Shown piece by piece: positions 1-5,729 of a stretch of 8,243 bases of DNA. This DNA is from Candidatus Anoxychlamydiales bacterium. Its GTDB lineage: Bacteria; Chlamydiota; Chlamydiia; Chlamydiales; SM23-39. Every line of letters begins with the position of its first letter. Position 1 is the first letter of the stretch. Where the stretch lies: assembly GCA_011064905.1 (NCBI GenBank), contig JAAKFW010000057.1:1-8243 (forward strand), in the 5' to 3' direction. Both the position numbers and the translations under genes were made by a program. Under the pieces are notes generated by a model, which made no database searches, had not been told where the DNA came from, and saw only the letters and a program-made list of their open reading frames with translations.

Positions 1-37
1 TAAAATATTTAAAAAATTTAAAGATGGAAAAATATTT

Positions 38-1678
38 ATGCAAAATAATATATCAGAGCTTCAAAAAGAGCGCTTAAAGTATGTTCCGAAACTTCCGAAA
101 ACCTTAGAAGATATTTCTAAATTAGAAATTGATGAAAAAGAAAAAACAACATCAATTGATGATGCTAAAGAGTTAGAAAAGATTTTTTCAAACACTTTTG
201 GCAAATCTATTGTTCATTTCAAACAAAAATCTGAAAATAAAGATAGCGCATCTTTAATTGTTGGAGTGGTTTTTTCTGGAGGCCAAGCGCCTGGTGGACA
301 TAACGTTATTTCAGGTCTTTTTGATGCTTTGAAAAGATTAAACCCTAAAAGTCAGCTTTATGGGTATTTAAATGGCCCATCTGGAGTTGTGGATTGTAAA
401 TATATAGAATTAACAAAAGAAAGTGTTGATAGTTACAGAAATTTGGGGGGATTTGATTTAATTGGATCCGGTAGAACGAAAATTGAGACCGATGAGCAAT
501 TAGAAAAATCTTTGATTTGTGCAAAAGATTTACAGTTGGATGGAATAGTAATTATTGGAGGGGATGATTCAAATACTAATGCCGCTATTTTAGCTGAATA
601 TTTTAAGAAAAAAAACATCTCAACTAGCGTTGTTGGAGTTCCCAAAACGATTGATGGTGATTTAAAAAGCTTTGAGGTTGAAATATCTTTCGGTTTCGAT
701 ACTGCTTGCAAAGTCTACTCTGAGTTAATTGGTAATATTGCTAAAGATGCAATTTCAGCAAAAAAATATTATCATTTTATAAGACTGATGGGTAGATCAG
801 CTTCTCACATCGCCCTTGAGTGCGCTTTAAAAACACATCCGAATGTAGTTTTGATTGGAGAAGAAATTTTAAAAAAGAAAAAAACTCTTAAAGTAATAAC
901 GAATAAGATTGCCGATGTTATTGAAAAAAGAGCACTCAGTAACAAAAATTATGGCATTGTTCTAGTTCCTGAAGGTCTTATTGAATTTATCCCTGAATTT
1001 AAAAGTTTGATATCAGAACTCAACAAGCTTCTTGCAACGGGAGAACAAGCTGAAAAAGAGCTCGCTAATCAAAAAGATAAGATGGAGTATATAAAAACAA
1101 TCCTCTCAAAAGAGTCCAAACTTTGTTTTGAGATGCTACCGAAACAAATTCAACAACAACTTCTTTTAGATAGAGATCCTCATGGTAATGTCAAAGTATC
1201 GCAGATAGAGACCGAAAAACTTCTTATTGAAACAATTAAAAAAGAGCTTAAAAACAGAGCCTTTGAGGGTGCATTTAATGCTCTTTCCCATTTTTTTGGA
1301 TATGAGGGCAGATCGGGGATGCCAACGAATTTTGATGCCAATTATTGCTACTCATTAGGTCATGTAGCAGCTCTTTTGATAAATGAAAAGTTATCTGGTT
1401 ATATGAGCTCTCTTGGCAATTTAGATAAAGATGTGAGCGATTGGGTGGCTAAAGGAGTGCCTATCACATCTTTAATGAATCTAGAACTTCGCCATGGCAA
1501 ACAAAAACCGGTTATAAAAAAAGCTTTAGTAGAGCTTGATTCTAAGGCATTTAAGTATTTAGTTGAAAATAGAGAAAAATGGGCTTTAAATGACTATTAT
1601 ATGTATCCCGGCTCTATTCAGTACTTTGGAAATTCAAAGGTAACTGATGCTACGCCTATCACGCTGAGCCTAAAGTGA
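38..1678 (+). CDS. pfp: Pyrophosphate-dependent 6-phosphofructokinase, long (beta-type) form
   Basis: This cytosolic enzyme interconverts fructose 6-phosphate and fructose 1,6-bisphosphate using pyrophosphate instead of ATP, so the step is reversible and serves glycolysis and gluconeogenesis. The phosphofructokinase motifs appear in order: GGQAPGGHN (residues 81-89), GGDDSNT (174-180), PKTIDGD (202-208), MGRSASH (251-257), VPEG (310-313) and GYEGR (421-425). The second Asp of GGDD (Asp177) and the Lys of PKTIDGD (Lys203) are the known markers of pyrophosphate use; ATP enzymes have Gly at both positions. At 546 residues it matches the long PFP group of plants, spirochaetes and chlamydiae, which carries an N-terminal extension and a helical insert (here about 320-400). 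The ATG is preceded by GGA at 26-28, nine bases upstream. Only 37 bases of upstream DNA are present, so the promoter cannot be judged. In chlamydiae this is normally the only type of phosphofructokinase. The family call is very sure; the symbol is less so, because chlamydial copies are often labelled pfkA. Confidence 0.96.
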   Translation: MQNNISELQKERLKYVPKLPKTLEDISKLEIDEKEKTTSIDDAKELEKIFSNTFGKSIVHFKQKSENKDSASLIVGVVFSGGQAPGGHNVISGLFDALKRLNPKSQLYGYLNGPSGVVDCKYIELTKESVDSYRNLGGFDLIGSGRTKIETDEQLEKSLICAKDLQLDGIVIIGGDDSNTNAAILAEYFKKKNISTSVVGVPKTIDGDLKSFEVEISFGFDTACKVYSELIGNIAKDAISAKKYYHFIRLMGRSASHIALECALKTHPNVVLIGEEILKKKKTLKVITNKIADVIEKRALSNKNYGIVLVPEGLIEFIPEFKSLISELNKLLATGEQAEKELANQKDKMEYIKTILSKESKLCFEMLPKQIQQQLLLDRDPHGNVKVSQIETEKLLIETIKKELKNRAFEGAFNALSHFFGYEGRSGMPTNFDANYCYSLGHVAALLINEKLSGYMSSLGNLDKDVSDWVAKGVPITSLMNLELRHGKQKPVIKKALVELDSKAFKYLVENREKWALNDYYMYPGSIQYFGNSKVTDATPITLSLK

Positions 1679-1682
1679 TTGT

Positions 1683-1707
1683 AAAAAAGAAGTAAAATCT
1701 TTTTTTT
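1683..1707 (+). terminator. Weak hairpin with T-run after pfp
   Basis: Just after the pfp stop, AAAAAAGA (1683-1690) can pair with TCTTTTTT (1698-1705) across a seven-base loop, and the T-run continues to 1707. The position is right for an intrinsic terminator. The stem has a single G-C pair and A/T runs pair easily by chance in DNA this AT-rich, so this is only a possibility. Confidence 0.27.
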
Positions 1708-1719
1708 AAGAGAACTTTA

Positions 1720-1728
1720 TGTTATAAT
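1720..1728 (+). promoter_or_regulatory. Extended -10 promoter (TGTTATAAT) for the 195-residue protein gene
   Basis: TGTTATAAT combines a perfect TATAAT (1723-1728) with the TG of an extended -10 element. No good -35 box lies 16-18 bases upstream, where the DNA is a T-run, which fits extended -10 promoters that do not need one. Transcription would start near 1735, about 25 bases before the chosen start codon. The 11 bases ATGTTATAATT (1719-1729) recur exactly in front of the deubiquitinase gene at 2832-2842. Confidence 0.55.
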
Positions 1729-1760
1729 TAAAGTGAAAAAAATAAAAAAGAGTGAAATAT

Positions 1761-2348
1761 ATGAGTTATTTATTTCCGGTTAATCCGATTAATAAATCTA
1801 CGAATACAGAGAAAATATCAGCTATTGAAAAAATAGGTGACGATCCAAAAGATGGATCTCATGATCTCGATTATCAACAACATAAAGAAGAGAAAGAGCT
1901 TGAAGAAAAAGTTGCAAAACTTATTAATCAATCAGAGCTCTCAAACTTCTCGAATGCATTGGAGTTAACGGATCTTGATCTTAGAACAAAAACAAAGCTT
2001 TTAGAAATAGCAAAAAATACAGCCGCTACATTTTTGAAAAAAGAGCTATTAACTATTGCAAAAAGCATTTTATCTATTTCTGCTACTCAAGAAGATATAG
2101 ACGATCTAGATGATGATGATTTAACTATCTCAGAGCAGCTTGCAAGAATTGTAATGAAAGTTGCAAAAGAAAAACCCAAAACAGTAAAAAATAGAGTTGC
2201 TAGGGCAAAAGCTTTAGATGATAAAAGCGCAGGTTTTTTAGTTCACTATTGTAAAGACATTTTAAAAAGAAAAATCGAAATTCAAAAAAACAAATTTAAA
2301 TCTCAAAAGCTTAATAAAGAACAGCTTTCTAAATTATTAAAGAAATGA
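1761..2348 (+). CDS. Uncharacterised charged, helical protein (195 aa)
   Basis: I do not recognise this family. The reading frame can begin at a GTG at 1752. The ATG at 1761 is preferred because AAGAG at 1748-1752 lies eight bases upstream, a normal ribosome-binding distance, and the GTG would overlap that site. The protein has no signal peptide, membrane segment or cysteine-rich motif. Residues 1-35 are polar and probably disordered. Residues 39-65 are Glu/Lys-rich and could form a helix or short coiled coil. A hydrophobic/charged helical core follows (about 70-110), then an acidic run IDDLDDDD (113-120) and a strongly basic C-terminal tail (about 165-195). A soluble helical protein that binds a partner, such as a secreted effector, chaperone-like or regulatory protein, would fit, but no function can be assigned. 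It has its own extended -10 promoter, identical over 11 bases to the one before the deubiquitinase gene. The flanking pfp is in the same direction but probably transcribed separately. Confidence 0.8.
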   Translation: MSYLFPVNPINKSTNTEKISAIEKIGDDPKDGSHDLDYQQHKEEKELEEKVAKLINQSELSNFSNALELTDLDLRTKTKLLEIAKNTAATFLKKELLTIAKSILSISATQEDIDDLDDDDLTISEQLARIVMKVAKEKPKTVKNRVARAKALDDKSAGFLVHYCKDILKRKIEIQKNKFKSQKLNKEQLSKLLKK

Positions 2349-2670
2349 TTTTTCAAAATATACCGAAATAACTCTAAATTTATCACACACACAGCTTCTC
2401 AATCTTTTGGCTATTGCTGAGCCTGGCGAAGCTATATTAAAAAAACCAAAAATAGCCTGTTTAAAATCATCATTTAAAGCTTTTTGAAAAATATGGGGTA
2501 AATCAATAAATTTTAGAACCTCTTTGTTGTTTTTAAGTATATTAAATTGCAAAGCTGAGAATGCCGGCGGTAAAATAGACTTTATAAATACAAGATCTTT
2601 CTTAAATTCGTTCTAGGAATCCCTCTTTGCAAAGGATCTCCCAAAATTGAATAAAAAAGCTAGAATGCAT
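2337..2670 (-). pseudogene. Probable decayed minus-strand gene with a frameshift
   Basis: On the minus strand a frame stays open for 91 codons (2612 down to 2340, stop at 2339-2337). It contains no ATG; the only usable start would be a TTG at 2552 without a clear ribosome-binding site. Immediately upstream, in another frame, 22 codons run from an ATG at 2670 and stop at 2604-2602. That frame ends in KEGFLERI and the next begins with NEFKKDLVFIKS. Joining them by one frameshift near 2602-2615 gives a continuous protein-like sequence of about 112 residues with mixed charged and hydrophobic composition. It ends in a basic/aromatic C-terminus (RVISVYFEKSF). So long an open stretch is unlikely by chance in AT-rich DNA, where stop codons are frequent. 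The 3' end overlaps the last codons of the convergent 195-residue gene by 12 bases. I cannot name the family. The alternative is a chance open frame in a non-coding gap. Confidence 0.4.
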
Positions 2671-2871
2671 CAAATTAAATATTTAATTGAGATAGGTTCA
2701 TGATCTTCGGTTAAATAGTTTATATTCTTTTTTTATTTGTGAAGTCGTAATATCAACAAAAGGATTTAATCAAACTATTTTTAATTTTAATTTCGAAAGG
2801 TCTAATTTTTTATATTCAATTTTTATTGTTCATGTTATAATTGGAGTAATTAACAAAAAGCTTGAAAGGTT
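2349..2871. other. Long gap without an intact gene
   Basis: No complete gene with a good start is visible on either strand in these roughly 520 bases. The left two thirds hold the frameshifted minus-strand remnant. A short CA-repeat lies near 2384-2392. A perfect 16-bp AT-only palindrome (AATTAAAT/ATTTAATT, 2673-2688) follows. The right end, about 2700-2871, is extremely AT-rich leader DNA with the extended -10 promoter of the deubiquitinase gene. I saw no tRNA or CRISPR-like structure. Confidence 0.6.
2833..2841 (+). promoter_or_regulatory. Extended -10 promoter (TGTTATAAT) for the deubiquitinase gene
   Basis: TG at 2833-2834 and a perfect TATAAT at 2836-2841 form an extended -10 element. 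The -35 position (about 2813-2818, TATTCA) is weak. Transcription would begin near 2848, giving a leader of about 24 bases before the ATG at 2872. The 11-base core matches the promoter before the 195-residue protein gene exactly. Confidence 0.55.
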
Positions 2872-4110
2872 ATGACTGCTCTAGATCCTTCTAAAACTTC
2901 AACTCTTATTAAAGTTCCGCCAAAGGCGATTGAAACAAAGGTTTTACTTGCTTCAAAAAGCAAAGGAGCTGAAACAGCTAAGAAAATTAACTATTGGGCG
3001 TTTTTTGGATTAATGTTTTTTACTATTGGAATGATCGCTATAACAGTTGCAACATGTGGCTTAAATCAAATTATTTTTCATGCAACAGTAGCTACATTAG
3101 ATACAGTTTTAGGATCTGGGGCTATTGGGTTAACTATAGGATCTATATTTATTACTAAAGCTTTGATTGATAAAAACAAAAATATAAATATTCTAAAAAA
3201 AACCGGTCTTGTCGGAATTTCAAATAAAGATGCAACTACTTGTTGGTTAAATTCTCTAATGCAAATGCTTTTAAATATTCCTGATCTTAAAGAAACTCTA
3301 AAACTCAACCCTCATTTTAAGAAGTTTATTGACAAGTACGAAAAAGCTTTAAAAGAAGATATAAAGATCGACTCTATTGCTTTGAGGGAATTTTTAAAAA
3401 CAATATGTCCAGACCTTAGAGAAGAGAGTCATGCCTACCATGATTCTCATGAAGTCTTGAAAGCAATTTTAGATTTTTTTAAAAGCTCAAATTCTAATCT
3501 TAGAAATACCATGATCGTAAAGAATCATTTTTTACACCCAGATGGCACAACAACAACAGGAGAACAGCGTCTTGAAGATACAGGAGTATTAGAATTGACG
3601 CCTCCTGCTAAAAAACAAAAAATAGATAATCTTAAAAGATGGCTTTCTGCAAAATTTTCATCTGTTCAAAATAATGAAGTAGTCGAAATAGATACGATCC
3701 GAAGATATGAACCAAAAAAGTATTTTTTTGGTCTTATGACAAGGCAAGAAGAGATTAAAAAAACTAATATTTTAGAAGAGATAAAGCTCTCTTTTGCTCC
3801 TAATGATTTATTTCTTAATCTTCAAAGATTTGAATTAGATAGAAAAACAAATCGGATAAAAAAATTAAATAATACCGTAGAAATTCCCGTTAACCTAGAG
3901 ATAAGCAAAAATCATTTTGAAAGCAATTTAGATGCAAGTTATGAACTAAATAACTTTATTTGTCATATAAATATGCATTACATCGCTTATGTAAAAAAAG
4001 GAAGCTCTTGGTTTAAATGTAATGATAATAATGTTACAAAGATATCTTTAATAGAAGCTTTAAAAGCATCCGAAAATGCTTATTTAATTCATTATAAAAA
4101 ACTAGGTTAG
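2872..4110 (+). CDS. Membrane-anchored USP-family (C19) ubiquitin-specific protease
   Basis: This is predicted to be a cysteine protease that removes ubiquitin from host proteins. Residues 1-40 are polar and Ser/Thr/Lys-rich. Two hydrophobic segments follow, at about 42-63 and 72-98, separated by a short loop. The USP boxes appear in order. The Cys box DATTCWLNSLMQML has nucleophile Cys124, with Asn118 near the oxyanion position. The box YHDSHEVLKAIL (189-200) corresponds to QQDAxEF. LFLNLQRFELD (313-323) corresponds to the conserved L-LKRF-D strand. The His box is MHYIAYV (His369), and WFKCNDNNV (380-388) puts Asn384 at the Asp/Asn triad position. The finger region (about 205-305) is divergent and lacks paired zinc-binding cysteines. 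The ATG at 2872 is preceded by GAAAGG only two bases away, which is unusually close. An in-frame TGA at 2863-2865 rules out an upstream start. USPs are a eukaryotic family, so ancestral transfer from a host is likely. The paired membrane segments resemble chlamydial Inc proteins, suggesting anchoring in the vacuole membrane with the protease facing host cytosol; that location is inference. The family call is strong. Confidence 0.9.
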   Translation: MTALDPSKTSTLIKVPPKAIETKVLLASKSKGAETAKKINYWAFFGLMFFTIGMIAITVATCGLNQIIFHATVATLDTVLGSGAIGLTIGSIFITKALIDKNKNINILKKTGLVGISNKDATTCWLNSLMQMLLNIPDLKETLKLNPHFKKFIDKYEKALKEDIKIDSIALREFLKTICPDLREESHAYHDSHEVLKAILDFFKSSNSNLRNTMIVKNHFLHPDGTTTTGEQRLEDTGVLELTPPAKKQKIDNLKRWLSAKFSSVQNNEVVEIDTIRRYEPKKYFFGLMTRQEEIKKTNILEEIKLSFAPNDLFLNLQRFELDRKTNRIKKLNNTVEIPVNLEISKNHFESNLDASYELNNFICHINMHYIAYVKKGSSWFKCNDNNVTKISLIEALKASENAYLIHYKKLG

Positions 4111-5589
4111 ATCTTCTTCTTCTTCTTCTTCAGAATTTTCAATATTTTCATCTAAAGTTAAAGGAATCTCTTCTTTAACCATAACTTTCTCATTATCAGG
4201 GATTAATATAATATCTTTCCATCTGCCTTTTTTATATCTAAACCAATAGATAATGCTAAGTATAATTGCGTAGCTTGCCGCTAAAATCCAAGCTACCTGA
4301 ACCGGCAGGGAAAATTTTACAACGATAAGATAAACCGGCAAAAGTAAAAATATCCAAACTGAAAAAGAACCTGCCAACAATAAAAAAAGAGTATCTCCCG
4401 CAGCTGTTAAAAGCCCAGCGAAAATCCATCTTATCCCTTGAAAAAAAAGATAGATAAAAACGCATAGAAGAGAAACCTTCATTGCAGTATAAAATGAAAA
4501 ACCGCTAGTTTCTTGCCAAAGTAATATTTTATTTTCTAAATTACCTGGAATTAAAAAATCTACAATAATCTTAGGATCAAATACTAAAAAAACAGAAACT
4601 ATAACTGTAAAAATCACTAAAAGTTTTAAGCTAGATTTTAATAGAGAGTGAATTAAATCTATCTTTTTAGAACCAATAAAATTACCAGCAAGCGCAGCTA
4701 CTGCTCGATTTAGTCCATCGAAGAAAAAAGATAGTAAAATTACTATACTTTGACAAATACTAGATATAGTAATATGAACTTCTGAAAGGCTTGTCATCAT
4801 CATATAAAAGATCGTCCATCCAACAATCTCTAAAGCAAAAAATACAGCAGGGGGAAGCCCCACTTTGACACATTTTTTAAAAATAGAAAAGTTAAATCTC
4901 CATTTTGTCGTGCCGTATTTTTCTCTATTTTCCTTTTTAAAAAATATAATACCCAAAACTATAGCTTGAAAAATCGTTCCAATTCCCGTTGCTATCGCCG
5001 CTCCTTTCATTCCGTATGCAGGGATAAAATTTTTGATTCCAAAAATTAAAATAGCATCTAAAACTAAATTCAGGAAATTTGCAATAATAGCCACATAAAT
5101 TAATAATCTAGTTTGCCCTCGACCTATAAAAAATCCACTAAGAGCAGTCATTAAAGGATAGAAAGGCCCTAAAAGCATCAGATATCCAAAATATTGGATC
5201 TGTAAATCATCATAAGAAGTACCTCTAAAAATTAAAGGCCCAATAAAAAGAGCACAAGGAACAAATATAAGAATAGAAAAAAATGAAAACCAGATCATCT
5301 GCCAAACTGGAACTCCTATTTGATCATGAAGATCAGCCCCGTTATATTGAGCTACAAATACCTCAGACATAACTGTTAAAACTCCAAAACCTCCTAAAAA
5401 AGCCCAAGCAAGGGTGCCTGCATTTACAGATGCATTTAAAGCATCTAAAGAAAGCCTTGCTAAAAAACATCTATCTACAACGATCATCAACAAAGATGCT
5501 AAAGCGGAAATCATTAAAGGAAGAGCGATAGTCCAAAGCTCTTTCATGCTTCCTTGTTTAAATTTTGTTAAAGATCTAGAAGAATTCAT
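4102..5589 (-). CDS. MATE-family multidrug/toxin efflux transporter
   Basis: This inner-membrane antiporter probably exports organic cations or drugs in exchange for Na+ or H+. The 495-residue protein has about twelve hydrophobic segments in two halves, from about 17-38 up to 430-450. MATE hallmarks include WTIALPLMISAL (19-30) at the first helix, GRGQTRLLI (156-164), NFLNLVLDAILIFG (171-184) and GMKGAAIATGIGTI (193-206). The second half repeats the pattern from KVGLPPAVF (242-250). The family is usually about 450 residues; the excess is a cytosolic C-terminal tail (about 452-495) that ends in six consecutive Glu residues and has no obvious role. The start at 5589 has only a distant AGGGG. 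A Met at residue 15 (5547), with AAGGA just upstream, is a realistic alternative and still keeps the first helix. The gene converges on the deubiquitinase gene with a 9-base overlap of 3' ends and diverges from the hydrolase operon. The substrate is unknown. The family call is very sure; the subfamily is not resolved. Confidence 0.94.
   Translation of the reverse strand: MNSSRSLTKFKQGSMKELWTIALPLMISALASLLMIVVDRCFLARLSLDALNASVNAGTLAWAFLGGFGVLTVMSEVFVAQYNGADLHDQIGVPVWQMIWFSFFSILIFVPCALFIGPLIFRGTSYDDLQIQYFGYLMLLGPFYPLMTALSGFFIGRGQTRLLIYVAIIANFLNLVLDAILIFGIKNFIPAYGMKGAAIATGIGTIFQAIVLGIIFFKKENREKYGTTKWRFNFSIFKKCVKVGLPPAVFFALEIVGWTIFYMMMTSLSEVHITISSICQSIVILLSFFFDGLNRAVAALAGNFIGSKKIDLIHSLLKSSLKLLVIFTVIVSVFLVFDPKIIVDFLIPGNLENKILLWQETSGFSFYTAMKVSLLCVFIYLFFQGIRWIFAGLLTAAGDTLFLLLAGSFSVWIFLLLPVYLIVVKFSLPVQVAWILAASYAIILSIIYWFRYKKGRWKDIILIPDNEKVMVKEEIPLTLDENIENSEEEEEEDLT
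4112..4131. repeat. TTC/GAA triplet repeat in the transporter tail
   Basis: An uninterrupted run of TCT/TTC triplets on the + strand encodes the poly-Glu end of the transporter on the minus strand. Each slip of one unit would stay in frame and change only the number of Glu residues, so length variation between strains would be tolerated. It begins just past the stop codon of the convergent deubiquitinase gene. Confidence 0.8.
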
Positions 5590-5598
5590 GGTTTTTTG

Positions 5599-5645
5599 TT
5601 GCCCCTATAAAGTCTCATCTTATTGGCCAAAGCTATAGTTGGCAA
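5599..5645. repeat. Imperfect inverted repeat in the divergent promoter region
   Basis: TTGCCCCTATA (5599-5609) and TATAGTTGGCAA (5634-5645) form ten base pairs in two blocks (TTGCC/GGCAA and CTATA/TATAG), with a bulge of one base against two. The 24 bases between them contain the palindrome TTGGCCAA (5623-5630). TTGGC occurs again in the right arm. Sitting between two divergent genes, it could be an operator for a dimeric regulator or a leader hairpin in the transporter mRNA. No specific regulator can be named. Confidence 0.4.
5617..5645 (-). promoter_or_regulatory. Candidate promoter for the MATE gene (TTGCCA-17-TAAGAT)
   Basis: On the minus strand TTGCCA (5645-5640) matches the -35 consensus in five of six positions. 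After a 17-base spacer comes TAAGAT (5622-5617), which matches the -10 in four of six. Transcription would start near 5610, about 20 bases before the transporter's first ATG. The -35 lies inside one arm of the inverted repeat at 5599-5645. Confidence 0.4.
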
Positions 5646-5685
5646 GGTTATTTTTGAAAATATGAAAAAAAATAGTTGTTAAAAA

Positions 5686-5691
5686 TACAAT
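5686..5691 (+). promoter_or_regulatory. Candidate -10 box for the hydrolase-methyltransferase-reductase operon
   Basis: TACAAT at 5686-5691 is a five-of-six match to the -10 consensus and would place the transcript start near 5698, about 30 bases before the operon's first ATG. The corresponding -35 (around 5663-5668) is poor. A TTGGCA (5639-5644) with TATGAA (5661-5666), spaced by 16, is an alternative. Its -35 would overlap that of the opposing transporter promoter. Confidence 0.3.
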
Positions 5692-5729
5692 TTTATTTAT
5701 TTTGCAAATTAAGAGGAAGAGATAATTAT

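Noticed and set aside
1..6. TAAAAT as a -10 box for pfp
   Set aside because: It sits at the very edge of the window with no upstream DNA to test a -35, and such hexamers are expected often in DNA this AT-rich.
433..711. Minus-strand open frame of about 92 codons opposite pfp
   Set aside because: It lies wholly inside the pfp motif region on the other strand, has no ribosome-binding site and no recognisable motif; it is a shadow of a strongly conserved gene.
1752..1760. GTG start for the 195-residue protein
   Set aside because: The GTG overlaps the AAGAG ribosome-binding site that is well spaced for the ATG at 1761.
2384..2392. Short CA dinucleotide run as a functional microsatellite
   Set aside because: It is only four to five units long and lies in the decayed gene remnant; nothing supports a role.
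3078..3308. Minus-strand open frame opposite the deubiquitinase membrane/Cys-box region
   Set aside because: Its sequence is explained as the complement of the hydrophobic hairpin and catalytic Cys box; no independent start signal.
4256..4465. Minus-strand open frame of 69 codons inside the transporter gene in another frame
   Set aside because: It overlaps the well-supported MATE frame on the same strand and has no family features.
5414..5638. Plus-strand open frame opposite the transporter N-terminus
   Set aside because: It is antisense to conserved MATE helices and runs through the divergent promoter region without a start signal.
5676..5729. TTG start giving the hydrolase 18 extra N-terminal residues
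   Set aside because: No ribosome-binding site precedes the TTG, while AAGAGGAAGAG lies correctly before the ATG at 5730; the extension also covers the Shine-Dalgarno and candidate -10 DNA.
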